64,000 bases of DNA, taken from positions 1-64,000 of the forward strand of contig JARLHY010000023.1 in assembly GCA_031292015.1 (NCBI GenBank), in the 5' to 3' direction. Positions 54,465 to 63,369 of this stretch are shown in pieces. The notes below the pieces were generated by a model that made no database searches, was not told the origin of the DNA, and worked only from the letters and a program-made list of their open reading frames with translations. This DNA comes from Negativicutes bacterium. GTDB lineage: Bacteria > Bacillota_C > Negativicutes > Sporomusales_B > JARLHX01. The position numbers and the translations under genes were made by a program. The first letter of the stretch is position 1, and each line of letters opens with the position of its first letter.

Positions 54465-56792
54465 ATGGATCAAAAACTACTGCGGGAGCGGGAAGCGCGC
54501 TGTGTTCAGGAAAACTCGCCCGGCTGCACTGCCGGCTGCCCTGTCCATGTGGATGTGCGGGGCATGATCGCCGCCGTGCGTCGGGGCGACTACAGCGCCG
54601 GCTTCACTTTGTTTCATCGCATGGTACCTTTTCCCGGGATCATCAGCAGGATCTGCAGGCAGCCCTGCCGGCTCGCCTGCAAGCGCAGCGAAATTGACGA
54701 ACCTATTTCCATCGGCGCTTTGGAAAGACGCTGTGCCGACAGTAACGAGAAACCTGTTCTGCCGCCGGCGCTGCTGCCTGCCAAAAACAAAAAGGTGGCG
54801 GTGGTTGGCGCGGGCCTTAGCGGCTTGACCGCGGCTCTGGAGCTTGCCCGCAAAGGCTGCGGAGTGATTGTTTTTGAAGCCACCGACCGCTTAGGAGGGA
54901 GTATTCGTGATTTTCCGGAAGGTGAGCTGCCCCGGCGGATTATCGAAGCCGATTTCGCTGTTTTTCGCCAGCTGCCGGTGGAGCTTCGCTATCATTCGCC
55001 GGTGGACGAAGCTGGTCCAGGCCTGACCCTGGACAGTCTTTGCGCCGAGTATGACGCTGTTTATCTGGCCACAGGCCGAAGGCAGGGGGAAACTTCGCTT
55101 TGGGTGTCAAAGCGCACTCCCGGACTGGCGGATATCGATCCAGTCACCCTGTCCACCGGTCGCTCCAAAGTTTTTGCCGGCGGGAGTATGCGCCTAGGTG
55201 GCGGAACCCTGTCGCCCATTGACTCCATCGCCGACGGCAAAATCGCGGCAAACTCCATCGACCGGTTGCTGCAAAACGCGTCCCTTACCGCCAGCCGTGA
55301 CAAGGAAGGAACCTACCGGACCGCGCTTTACACCAATATCGCCGGAATCGAGCCCCAGGCCGCGGTGTCGGCCAGCGATCCTGCGGTTGGCTACAGCCGG
55401 GAGGAAGCCGGGCTGGAGGCCGGCCGCTGCCTGCAGTGCGAGTGCCGGGAGTGTGTCAAGGCCTGCGAATATCTGGCCTTTTACGGCTCTTATCCCAAGC
55501 GGTATGTCCGGGAAATCTACAATAACCTTTCTATCGTCATGGGCATCCATCATGCCAACAAGATGATCAACAGCTGCAGTCTGTGCGGTCTGTGCAGCCA
55601 GGTTTGCCCCGGCGGCTTCGACATGACCGAGGTTTGCCGCCAGGCCCGGCAGATGATGGTCCAGCGGGGTAAGATGCCGCCGTCGGCCCACGACTTTGCC
55701 CTGCGGGATATGCGCTTCAGCGGCGGCGAGCATTTTGCCCTGAGCCGGCATCAACCCGGTTTCACCACCAGCAGCCTGGTGTTTTATCCCGGTTGTCAGC
55801 AGGCCGCGTCATCGCCCCGGGCCATAGAGAGGCTCTATCGTTTTCTGGGCGAAAAAATCGCCGGCGGGGTAGGTCTCATGCTGGGCTGCTGCGGTGCTCC
55901 CGCCAACTGGGCCGGGCAGGAGGGGCTGTTTCAGGAAGCGCTTCAGCGGCTGGAAGACAACTGGCGCGATCTGGGGTGTCCCAAGGTGATTACCGCCTGT
56001 CCGACCTGCTACAGTATGTTTCATCACAATCTGCCGGAGGTGCCGGTGGAGACGATCTGGACGCTGCTGGACCGGATCGGCCTGCCGGAGGGGGTGACCC
56101 TGACAGCCGGCCCACGGAAACTGGCTGTCCACGACAGCTGCACCACCAGGCACGAAACACGTCTTCACAACGCCGTGCGGAACATTCTCGGCAAGCTGGG
56201 TTATCAGGCCCTGGAGCTGCCCCTGAGTCGTGACAACACGGTTTGCTGCGGCTATGGCGGCCTGATGATTCACGCCAACCCGGAGGTTGCCCGCAAAGTC
56301 ATAGCCCGGCGGATACGCGAGAGCGAAGACGACTATCTCTCCTACTGCGCCATGTGCCGCGATAATTTCGCCTCCCAGGGCAAGCGTTCTTTCTATCTGA
56401 TGGACCTGCTTTTTGCCGGCGACCCGGAAATGCTGGCCAAGCGGCAGGTGCCTGATTATTCCCGGCGCCGGGAAAACAGGGCAGCCTTGAAAAGGTCGCT
56501 GCTCAGTCAGCTGTGGGGCGAGACGGTGGCCGAGCCGCCGCCGGAGGTTAAGCTTACCATTCCCGACAGCGTCCGGCAGGTCATGGAAGAGCGAATGATC
56601 CTGGTGGAAGATGTGGCCAGAGTCATTGCCTGGGCCGAGAGCGGCGGCAGCAAAATGAAAGACGCGACCAGCGGCCGCTATATTGCGTATTTCCGGCCGG
56701 TCAGCGTAACCTACTGGGTGGAATATTCACCCGAGGCTGACGGTTTTTTGGTTCATAACACCTACAGTCACCGCATCGAAATTCTCGAATAA
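54465..56792 (+). CDS. Multi-cluster flavoprotein oxidoreductase fused to CCG domains
   Basis: 775 residues. N-terminal GltD-like Fe-S part (CTAGCPVHVDVRGMI and CRQPCRLAC), a Rossmann FAD fold (VAVVGAGLSGLTAALELARKG near residue 112), two ferredoxin-like motifs (CLQCECRECVKACEY and CSLCGLCSQVCPG), then two HdrB/GlpC-like CCG domains (YPGCQ, LGCCGAPANW, ACPTCYSMFH, HDSCTTRH, CCGYGGLM, CAMCRDNF). Electrons from the aldehyde oxidoreductase could pass through FAD, clusters and a heterodisulfide-reductase-like centre. From memory it corresponds to the protein beside mop in D. vulgaris. The flavin part seems to lack a complete second nucleotide-binding motif. Confidence 0.85.
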   Translation: MDQKLLREREARCVQENSPGCTAGCPVHVDVRGMIAAVRRGDYSAGFTLFHRMVPFPGIISRICRQPCRLACKRSEIDEPISIGALERRCADSNEKPVLPPALLPAKNKKVAVVGAGLSGLTAALELARKGCGVIVFEATDRLGGSIRDFPEGELPRRIIEADFAVFRQLPVELRYHSPVDEAGPGLTLDSLCAEYDAVYLATGRRQGETSLWVSKRTPGLADIDPVTLSTGRSKVFAGGSMRLGGGTLSPIDSIADGKIAANSIDRLLQNASLTASRDKEGTYRTALYTNIAGIEPQAAVSASDPAVGYSREEAGLEAGRCLQCECRECVKACEYLAFYGSYPKRYVREIYNNLSIVMGIHHANKMINSCSLCGLCSQVCPGGFDMTEVCRQARQMMVQRGKMPPSAHDFALRDMRFSGGEHFALSRHQPGFTTSSLVFYPGCQQAASSPRAIERLYRFLGEKIAGGVGLMLGCCGAPANWAGQEGLFQEALQRLEDNWRDLGCPKVITACPTCYSMFHHNLPEVPVETIWTLLDRIGLPEGVTLTAGPRKLAVHDSCTTRHETRLHNAVRNILGKLGYQALELPLSRDNTVCCGYGGLMIHANPEVARKVIARRIRESEDDYLSYCAMCRDNFASQGKRSFYLMDLLFAGDPEMLAKRQVPDYSRRRENRAALKRSLLSQLWGETVAEPPPEVKLTIPDSVRQVMEERMILVEDVARVIAWAESGGSKMKDATSGRYIAYFRPVSVTYWVEYSPEADGFLVHNTYSHRIEILE

Positions 56793-56806
56793 GGAGGGGG
56801 AGCCGG

Positions 56807-57013
56807 ATGGACGGCAAGTCAGGTCAGCCTGAAAATATCGTATGTGTCAAATGCGGCATCCCCCTGGCCTTGGGGAAAGTGACCCTGTCCTACATGGGCA
56901 GTAATTTCCCGGTGGAACTGTATAAATGTTCCGGCTGCGGGCTGGTCTACATCTCCGAGGCTTTGGCCAGAGGCAAGATGCAGCAGGTGGAGGAAGCACT
57001 GGAAGACAAATGA
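56807..57013 (+). CDS. Small zinc-ribbon-like redox protein (DVU_1557-like)
   Basis: 68 residues with two Cys pairs, CVKC (near residue 12) and CSGC (near 43), which can bind Zn or form a redox centre; between them is a beta strand set LGKVTLSYMGSNFPVELYK. It matches, from memory, the small 'DVU_1557 family redox protein' of the mop cluster. The strong ribosome binding site AAGGAGGGGG suggests high expression. Likely an electron-transfer or assembly partner. Confidence 0.65.
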   Translation: MDGKSGQPENIVCVKCGIPLALGKVTLSYMGSNFPVELYKCSGCGLVYISEALARGKMQQVEEALEDK

Positions 57014-57077
57014 AGTTTCTGTCGCAAGCCGGCTATGCAAGCCGGAGAAAAAGCGCGGCTGATGGGGGGATAACGGT

Positions 57078-57527
57078 ATGAACAGGGAACTTTCTCCCGC
57101 AGAAAACCAAGAAATTGCTTGCCTTTGCGCCGGGATATGGGAGAAGCTGGACATGGCGGAGGCGGACTATAACGGACTGTTGAGCCGGTGGCGAGAGGGC
57201 CACGCCATTTACCTGGCCGTCGCTGCCGCCCGGCTGGGGCGCTGGGCCAAAACCTGCGGCCTCGCCGAGCCTGCCGCCGAAATCATGGCCGAGGAGGTCG
57301 TGGTCGAGGTCGTCGACAAGGCAACCGGGCAAATGTTTCGTCGAATCCTGCCGCTGCAATATTACGAATCAGGCCACGGCGTGGTGCTGTCCGGCGAAGC
57401 GCTGAACGGCGGGCCTTGCCAGATCGCCTTTTTTTCCGATGCTGCCCTCGCCAAAATGCCCGGTCTCTTCGGCCGGGGCCCCGACGGCCCCCGCTGCGGC
57501 GAAACCGGGGACGGTGCAGAGCGGTAA
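57078..57527 (+). CDS. Hypothetical protein of the mop operon
   Basis: 149 residues, not recognised. The first half is helical (LCAGIWEKLDMAEADYNGLL, then YLAVAAARLGRWAK), with GLAEPAAEIMAEEVVVEVVDK and the C-terminal LQYYESGHGVVLSGE strand set. No Cys-rich motif, no membrane helix. It sits between the zinc-ribbon gene and xdhC, probably translated from its own GGGGGG-type ribosome binding site. Because all neighbours belong to one operon, a role with Mop is likely but not defined. Confidence 0.55.
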   Translation: MNRELSPAENQEIACLCAGIWEKLDMAEADYNGLLSRWREGHAIYLAVAAARLGRWAKTCGLAEPAAEIMAEEVVVEVVDKATGQMFRRILPLQYYESGHGVVLSGEALNGGPCQIAFFSDAALAKMPGLFGRGPDGPRCGETGDGAER

Positions 57528-57550
57528 CTATTTGGTTCGGGGGAGAAAAC

Positions 57551-58609
57551 ATGAAAAATATATTTCAGGCAATGGCCGGTCTGCTGCAAAACAAGTATAG
57601 TTTTGTGGTGGCGACCATTTTTGATAAAACCGGTTCCGCCCCCCGTACAGCCGGAGCCAAGATGGTGGTCCGGCCCGACGGTTCCATCGCCGGCACCGTC
57701 GGCGGCGGCCGGCTGGAGGCCGACGCCATCAGGCTGGCCCGGGAGGCGATGGTCCTCCGGCGGAGCATGATTCAGCCCTTTGATCTCACTGGTGAAGATG
57801 TCGCCGGCATGGGTATGATCTGCGGCGGACAGGGCGAAATGCTGCTGGACTTCGTCGACGCCGCCGATGAACAAAACCAGGCCGTCTATCGCGAGGCGGT
57901 CGAAGTTTTTGCGCGGCGGGACAAAGCCTGGCTGATCACTGTTCTGGGAAAGGCGGGCCCTCACCAGCTGCCGCGGCAGCAGTGCCTGGTAAAGCGCGAC
58001 GGCACCCTCATCGGCTGCATTGACAGCGATCCGTGTTTCCTGGCAAAACTCACCGCCGGGCCGGCTAAGATCGCTATCCACGCCGAAGTGCTTTCCGGTC
58101 AGCGCTTTCTTGTCGAGCCCATCCGCCCAGCGGGAACGGTCTATATTTTCGGAGCCGGGCATGTGTCGCAGCAGGTGGCGCCCTTGAGCGAGACCGTCGG
58201 CTTCCGGACGGTGATTCTGGACGACCGCCCGGAATACGCCAGTCGCGACCGCTTTCCCGGTGCGGCGGAAATCGTCCTTGTCGAAGCCTTTGAACGGCTG
58301 CCGGCCTTGGCGGTGGACAGCGACAGCTATATCGTCATCGTCACCCGGGGCCACCTTCATGACAAAACCGTCCTTGCGTGGGCGCTGACCACCGCCGCCG
58401 GCTATATCGGCATGATCGGCAGCCGGCGGAAGCGGGACAAGATTTACGCCGCCCTGACCGAACAAGGCTTCGGCCGGTCCGATCTTGACCGGGTATTTTC
58501 CCCCATCGGCACCGACATTGGGGCCGAAACGCCGGAAGAACTGGCGGTAAGTATTGTCGGCGAGCTCATAAAGGTGCGGGCGGAGAAAGAACATGGGCCA
58601 AGACAATAA
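57551..58609 (+). CDS. xdhC: XdhC-family molybdenum cofactor maturation protein
   Basis: 352 residues. The N-terminal XdhC/CoxI domain has TIFDKTGSAPRTAGAKMVV (the family's AP-R-GA motif) and GTVGGGRLEADA, later GMGMICGGQGEML. The C-terminal Rossmann part has VYIFGAGHVSQQVA and the closing GMIGSRRKRDKIY. XdhC proteins bind the molybdenum cofactor, help sulfurate it and insert it into xanthine-dehydrogenase-family enzymes. In an operon with mop the client is Mop. The stop overlaps the next gene by 17 bases. Confidence 0.93.
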   Translation: MKNIFQAMAGLLQNKYSFVVATIFDKTGSAPRTAGAKMVVRPDGSIAGTVGGGRLEADAIRLAREAMVLRRSMIQPFDLTGEDVAGMGMICGGQGEMLLDFVDAADEQNQAVYREAVEVFARRDKAWLITVLGKAGPHQLPRQQCLVKRDGTLIGCIDSDPCFLAKLTAGPAKIAIHAEVLSGQRFLVEPIRPAGTVYIFGAGHVSQQVAPLSETVGFRTVILDDRPEYASRDRFPGAAEIVLVEAFERLPALAVDSDSYIVIVTRGHLHDKTVLAWALTTAAGYIGMIGSRRKRDKIYAALTEQGFGRSDLDRVFSPIGTDIGAETPEELAVSIVGELIKVRAEKEHGPRQ

Positions 58610-59747
58610 GACGGCGGCGCTGATTCTGGCCGCCGGTTATTCGTCCCGGGCGCCGGGGCTGAAGCCGCTGCTGCCGTGGGGCGACAGCACGGTGATCGAA
58701 ACCGAGGTTCGGATGTTTTGCCAGGCCGGCATAACCGACATTACGGTGGTTATCGGCCACCGGGCCGACGAGCTTATGCCGCTGCTGGCGGACCTGCCGG
58801 TACGGCCGGTTTTTAATCAGCGGTATGACCAGGGGATGTTCTCTTCGGTGCTCTGCGGGGTGCGGGACTTCGGGCCTGATACGCATGGCTTTTTCTTGCT
58901 GCCTGTCGACATGCCGCTGGTGCGGAGCCATACTGTCAAGCTGCTGAGCCGGGCTCACCGCAAGACCGGAGCAGCTATCGTCTACCCCGTTTTTCTGGGC
59001 CGGCGGGGTCATCCGCCGCTGATTTCGGCCCGCCTGATTCCGGCTGTTTTGGCCTGGAACCGGCCGGAAGGTCTGCGCCAGCTGCTGGAGCAGCACGAGG
59101 CGACGGCCTGTGAAGCGGTAGTGCAGGATGAAGGTGTGCTGAGAGATATCGATACCTTGGACGACTATCAGGAAATGACCCGGCGCTGGCGGCAGCGCCA
59201 TTTCCCGACTCCGGACGAATGTGACGCCATCCTGGCGAAAATGGGAACTCCAGCCGATGTGGTGAGGCACGGACGGCTGGTGTCTGCCGTGGCCGGGTGC
59301 CTTGCCGGTTGCCTGGAGAGGGCCGGAGTAGCGCTGGATACGGGAGTCATCTCCACCGCCGGGCTGCTGCATGACCTGGCCAAAGGCCGGCCCGATCACG
59401 CCCGCTATGGAGCCAGAATCCTGAAGAGCCTGGGATATCCCCGGGTGGCCTGGGTCGTGGCCGACCACACCGATGTTGCCTGGACCGGGGCGGTACCGTT
59501 GACCGAGACGACGGTGGTGTATCTTGCCGACAAACTGGTCCAAAAAGAAAGTATCGTTACCCTGGCGGGAAGGCTAGAGCACGTCCGGGAAATCTTTGCT
59601 GCCAACCCGGCGGCTCTGGCCGCCGCCGCCGAACGGCTGACCAGGGCCCAGGCTATCGCGGCCAGGCTGGAGCAGACGGTGGGGGTGAGTCTCGCGCAGG
59701 TGTTGACAGCCGAATGTCGAACTATTCCAGCAGATGAAGAAAGGTAG
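58593..59747 (+). CDS. MobA-like NTP transferase fused to an HD domain (DVU_1551-like)
   Basis: 384 residues. The first ~200 are a nucleotidyltransferase of the MobA/MocA type: LILAAGYSSRAPGLKPLLPWG, then LLPVDMPLVRS with the metal-binding Asp and RRGHPPLIS. MocA adds CTP to molybdopterin to make MCD, the cofactor form of Mop, so a cytidylyl transfer role is likely. The remaining part is an HD phosphohydrolase-like domain (LLHDLAKGRPDHARYG, then VVADHTDVAWTG). The fusion is unusual; the HD part may regulate or hydrolyse a nucleotide. It overlaps xdhC. Confidence 0.85.
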   Translation: MGQDNKTAALILAAGYSSRAPGLKPLLPWGDSTVIETEVRMFCQAGITDITVVIGHRADELMPLLADLPVRPVFNQRYDQGMFSSVLCGVRDFGPDTHGFFLLPVDMPLVRSHTVKLLSRAHRKTGAAIVYPVFLGRRGHPPLISARLIPAVLAWNRPEGLRQLLEQHEATACEAVVQDEGVLRDIDTLDDYQEMTRRWRQRHFPTPDECDAILAKMGTPADVVRHGRLVSAVAGCLAGCLERAGVALDTGVISTAGLLHDLAKGRPDHARYGARILKSLGYPRVAWVVADHTDVAWTGAVPLTETTVVYLADKLVQKESIVTLAGRLEHVREIFAANPAALAAAAERLTRAQAIAARLEQTVGVSLAQVLTAECRTIPADEER

Positions 59748-61145
59748 ATGCCGGTGAACAGGGGACACGAGGAAACGGTGCTGGGGTCGACCGAGAGCCT
59801 TTGCCCTGAGTGCCTGAAACGCGTTGGGGCGACGAAGGTCGCCGTGGCTGATGAGGTTTATCTCGTCAAGACCTGCCCAGACCACGGTGAGTTCCGTACT
59901 GTTATCTGGCGCGGACAGCCGTCGTATCGCTCCTGGGAGGTTCCCAGGCTGCCGGACCGGCCGCCGGTCTGTGCCACTGTCACAAACCGCGGCTGTCCCT
60001 ATGACTGCGGCCTGTGCCCGGAGCACCGGCAGCATCCTTGCTGCGTTCTGCTTGAAGTCACATCCCGCTGTAATCTTTCCTGTCCGATTTGTTTCGCCGA
60101 AGCCGGCGGCAGCGGGGCCGACCCCGCCATCGGCACGATAGAAGCATGGTACAGGATGCTGCTGACCGCCGGCGGCCCTTACAACATCCAGCTTTCCGGC
60201 GGTGAACCGACCGTAAGGGATGACCTGCCGGAGATCGTCGCTCTCGGCCGGTCGCTGGGGTTTGGCTTCATTCAGCTTAATACCAACGGACTGCGGCTGG
60301 CGGAAGATCCCTGTTATGTCCAAAACCTGAAGGAAGCCGGGCTGGACTGCGTTTTTCTCCAGTTCGACGGAACCTGCGACGATATCTATCTGCAAATCAG
60401 GGGCCAGGCCCTGCTGGAAGTAAAAAAGGCCGCCATTGCCCGCTGCGCCGAACACCACCTGGGGGTCGTCCTTGTTCCCACCCTGGTGCCGGGGATCAAT
60501 ACCGGGGACCTCGGCAGGATTATCGCCCTGGCGGCAAAATTGATGCCGACAGTGCGCGGGGTCCACTTTCAGCCTGTCAGCTATTTTGGCCGCTACCCCC
60601 GGCAGCCGGACGACAGCGGTCGCATTACCATTCCCGAAGTTCTCGCCGCCCTCGAACGCCAGACCGGCGGCGGAATCAAGGCGCGGGACTTCCGGCCACC
60701 GCAGGCCGAGAATTCGTATTGCTCCTTCAGCGGTAATTTCCTGTTGCAGGAGGACAGTCGGCTCAGGGCCTGGGCTAACAGCCGGCCCGGCTGCGGCTGC
60801 CAGCCACGGGAGGCCGCGGCGGGAGCGGACAAAGCGCGGGCTTTCGTCGCCAGGCGCTGGTCGGCGGCTCAAAACGCCGGGCCGGATGCGCCAAAGACCC
60901 GGCAGGCTATGGCCGGCGGCGGTAACGTTGATGCTCTCGACGCTTTTTTAAGCAGGGTCGAACAGTATTCTCTGTGTGTATCCGGGATGGCTTTTCAGGA
61001 CGTCTGGACCGTCGATCTGGAGCGGCTGCGGGATTGTTTCATCCAGGTAGTCAGCCCGGACGGCAGGATGATACCTTTTTGTGCCTACAATCTGACCGAC
61101 CGGCAGGGAAGAGGACTGTACCGGCCGCAGCGGGGTGGCCGGTGA
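59748..61145 (+). CDS. Radical SAM protein (TrsS-like)
   Basis: 465 residues. The radical SAM cluster motif is CNLSCPICF (near residue 107), followed by QLSGGEPTVRDDLPE. The N-terminal CPECLKRV, TCPDHGEF and GCPYDCGLCPEH motifs resemble the tetraether-lipid-synthase/MJ0619 group. From memory this is the family NCBI calls TrsS, a radical SAM (seleno)protein co-occurring with mop; here the relevant C-terminal site (FCAYN) has Cys, with no in-frame TGA. Two further Cys pairs lie near residues 330-350 (PGCGCQ). The reaction is unknown. It begins immediately after the stop of the preceding gene and shares 4 bases with the next. Confidence 0.85.
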   Translation: MPVNRGHEETVLGSTESLCPECLKRVGATKVAVADEVYLVKTCPDHGEFRTVIWRGQPSYRSWEVPRLPDRPPVCATVTNRGCPYDCGLCPEHRQHPCCVLLEVTSRCNLSCPICFAEAGGSGADPAIGTIEAWYRMLLTAGGPYNIQLSGGEPTVRDDLPEIVALGRSLGFGFIQLNTNGLRLAEDPCYVQNLKEAGLDCVFLQFDGTCDDIYLQIRGQALLEVKKAAIARCAEHHLGVVLVPTLVPGINTGDLGRIIALAAKLMPTVRGVHFQPVSYFGRYPRQPDDSGRITIPEVLAALERQTGGGIKARDFRPPQAENSYCSFSGNFLLQEDSRLRAWANSRPGCGCQPREAAAGADKARAFVARRWSAAQNAGPDAPKTRQAMAGGGNVDALDAFLSRVEQYSLCVSGMAFQDVWTVDLERLRDCFIQVVSPDGRMIPFCAYNLTDRQGRGLYRPQRGGR

Positions 61146-62494
61146 AGGCGGCGGGCACCGGGATCGTTCCCCTGGAGGCCTGGGTGGCGGCCAGAATGGG
61201 AATAGGCGGTCCGGCTCCGACCTGGGAGCAGATTCGGCGCTATCAGCTGGAAAAGCTGCAGGAATCGGTCGCCTGGGCCGCGGCCCACAGTCCCTTTTAC
61301 CGGCAGCGGTTAAGAAATTTTACCGGCCGGGATCTTGCCGGGCTGGAGGATTTGCGCCGCCTGCCCTTTACTACCGCCGAGGATCTGAGGCAGCATGGGC
61401 CGCTTTTTCTCGCGGTTTCCCAAAGCGATATCAGCCGGGTGGTAACCCTGGACAGTTCCGGCACTACCGGCCAAGCCAAGCGCCTTTATTTCACTCCTGA
61501 TGATCAGGAAATTACCGTCGGTTTTTTTCGCCACGGCATGGCGGCTCTGACTGGAGCGGGCGACCGGGTGCTGATCCTGCTGCCGGGGGAGCGCTCCGGA
61601 GGTGTCGGTGATTTGCTGGCAAGCGCCCTGACCCGCCTCGGGGCCGCCCCCATCCGTCACGGTCCTGTGGGCGACATTTCCGCCACCCTTGGGATCCTGG
61701 AGCGGGAAGAAGTGAACTGCCTGGTAGGCACCCCGTCCCAGGTGCTGGCCTTGGCCCGCTGGGCCGAGACCGTGGTCGGGCAGCGCTTTCGCCTGAAGGG
61801 CGTGCTGCTGAGTACCGACCATGTCCCTGAGGCCGTGGTCGCGGAACTGAGGCGGCTGTGGGACTGCGCGGTGTTTCAGCATTACGGCATGACCGAAATG
61901 GGTCTCGGCGGCGGTACCGAGTGCGCGGTTCATACCGGCTACCATCTTCACGAAGCTGATTTTTATTATGAAATCGTTGACCCGCTGACCGGTGAGGCTC
62001 TGCCTGAAGGCGCCGAAGGGGAAGTTGTCGTCACCACCCTGACTCGGCGGGGGATGCCGCTGCTGCGCTACCGCACCGGTGACCTGTCCCGCTTTCTGCC
62101 CGAACGGTGCGGCTGTGGCGCAACCTTGCGGCGGCTGGCCAAAATCACCGCCAGGGTAGGCGGCTGGGTTTCCGCCGGAGCCGGCCGGCGCTTTACCATC
62201 GCCGATCTGGATGAAGTCCTGTTCGCCGTCGGCGGGGTGATCGACTTTACCGCCAAGGTTGATGATCTGGGCCAGGCAACAAAGCTTGCGGTTTCGGCTC
62301 TGACCGCCGGCCGGCCGGCACAAGACGTCGAGGCTGCCCTGAGGAAGGCCCTGGACATGGTGCCGGCTATACGGGAAAGGCGGCTGGCCGGACTACTGGC
62401 GGTGACGGTCAGGGCTGTCGGCTGCGACGGTACCTTAGCCCCGGCTTTAGCCAAGCGAACTATCATCGAGTGGAAGGAAACCGATGGACGCTAA
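61142..62494 (+). CDS. Adenylate-forming CoA-ligase-like enzyme (DVU_1553-like)
   Basis: 450 residues of the phenylacetate-CoA-ligase type. The nucleotide motif is TLDSSGTTGQAKRLYFT (near residue 102), then FQHYGMTEMGLGG and a C-terminal YRTGDLSRFLP. It lies inside the operon with GTG at 61142 overlapping the radical SAM stop by 4 bases, so similarity upstream of that is not real coding. Its substrate acid is unknown; oxidation of an aldehyde by Mop would produce an acid such an enzyme could activate (inference). Confidence 0.85.
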   Translation: MKAAGTGIVPLEAWVAARMGIGGPAPTWEQIRRYQLEKLQESVAWAAAHSPFYRQRLRNFTGRDLAGLEDLRRLPFTTAEDLRQHGPLFLAVSQSDISRVVTLDSSGTTGQAKRLYFTPDDQEITVGFFRHGMAALTGAGDRVLILLPGERSGGVGDLLASALTRLGAAPIRHGPVGDISATLGILEREEVNCLVGTPSQVLALARWAETVVGQRFRLKGVLLSTDHVPEAVVAELRRLWDCAVFQHYGMTEMGLGGGTECAVHTGYHLHEADFYYEIVDPLTGEALPEGAEGEVVVTTLTRRGMPLLRYRTGDLSRFLPERCGCGATLRRLAKITARVGGWVSAGAGRRFTIADLDEVLFAVGGVIDFTAKVDDLGQATKLAVSALTAGRPAQDVEAALRKALDMVPAIRERRLAGLLAVTVRAVGCDGTLAPALAKRTIIEWKETDGR

Positions 62495-63083
62495 AACGGT
62501 ATATCTGATCCGCCACGGGAAAATTTTGCAGGAAGACGACCAGCGCCGCTATATCGGCCAACTGGACCTGCCGCTGGCCGAGGAAGGGGTAAGGCAGGCC
62601 CGGCTGCTGCAAAAAAAGCTGGAGCCGGCCGAGATTGCCGCCGTCTATTGTAGTGACCTGGCCCGCTCCCGCCGGACAGCCCAGATCATCACCGAAGGCA
62701 GGAGCACCCCGGTTTTTTCCCGGTCGGACCTGCGGGAGGTCGGGCTGGGGGACTGGGAAGGCTGCACCTTCGCCGACATCGCCCGCCGTTTTCCTGACAA
62801 GTTCAAGGCCAGAGGCGCGGATATCGGTTATTACCGGATTCCCGGGGGCGAGAGCTTCGCTGATTGCAGCAAACGGGTGATCGCCGCTTTTCACGACCTG
62901 TCGGCGTCGGCTCCGGGCAACATCCTCATTGTCGGCCACGCCGGCGTAAACCGGCTGCTTATCTGTCATCTGCTGGGGATGCCGCTGGCCAATCTCTTCC
63001 GGATCGTTCAGGATTACGGCTGCTTGAACATTATTCATTGCACCCCTGCCGGCTACCAGCTGAAAATGATCAATGGGAGGTAA
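62484..63083 (+). CDS. Histidine phosphatase family protein
   Basis: 199 residues. The phosphohistidine motif is LIRHGKI (RHG near residue 10), and the second catalytic His is in VGHAGVN (near 152); the YIGQLDLPLAEEG segment resembles alpha-ribazole phosphatases and phosphoglycerate mutases. It overlaps the preceding gene by 11 bases. Its substrate could be a small phosphate metabolite of the operon's pathway. From memory a similar gene lies in the D. vulgaris mop cluster. Confidence 0.85.
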   Translation: MDAKTVYLIRHGKILQEDDQRRYIGQLDLPLAEEGVRQARLLQKKLEPAEIAAVYCSDLARSRRTAQIITEGRSTPVFSRSDLREVGLGDWEGCTFADIARRFPDKFKARGADIGYYRIPGGESFADCSKRVIAAFHDLSASAPGNILIVGHAGVNRLLICHLLGMPLANLFRIVQDYGCLNIIHCTPAGYQLKMINGR

Positions 63084-63086
63084 TCC

Positions 63087-63325
63087 GTCTTCGATACGAC
63101 TATTTTCCGTTAACCTCGGAAACAGCCGGAAAACAATAATAACACGAGGAACAGGATAAGAATCAAAGGCACGAAGTGCCATCACTTGTCTTCGATACGA
63201 CTATTTTCCGTTAACCTCGGAAACGGCCGGAAAACAATAATAACACGAGGAACAGGATAAGAATCAAAGGCACGAAGTGCCATCACTTGTCTTCGATACG
63301 ACTATTTTCCGTTAATCCTGGAAAC
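63087..63325 (+). repeat. Tandem 101-bp repeat, about 2.4 copies
   Basis: Units begin GTCTTCGATACGACTATTTT at 63087, 63188 and 63289, exactly 101 bases apart. Copies 1 and 2 differ in one seen base (ACAGCC against ACGGCC); copy 3 stops matching after about 30 bases. Each unit contains TTTTCCG...CGGAAAA and a GGCAC-GAA-GTGCC hairpin. It fills the gap between the phosphatase gene and the next gene. Confidence 0.85.
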
Positions 63326-63369
63326 GGGTTCCTGCTATGGCATTGTACAGCAAGAAGGAGGGAAGAAGC

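Noticed and set aside
54601..54650. Additional Noc-binding site (TTTCCCGGGA at about 54631)
   Set aside because: Only ten of the fourteen bases match and the right half is degenerate.
59748..61145. Selenocysteine codon in the radical SAM gene
   Set aside because: The frame is open from start to stop with Cys at the suspected position; no in-frame TGA with an insertion hairpin.
63087..63325. CRISPR array
   Set aside because: The unit is 101 bp, is directly tandem without unique spacers, and has fewer than three copies; no cas genes are present.
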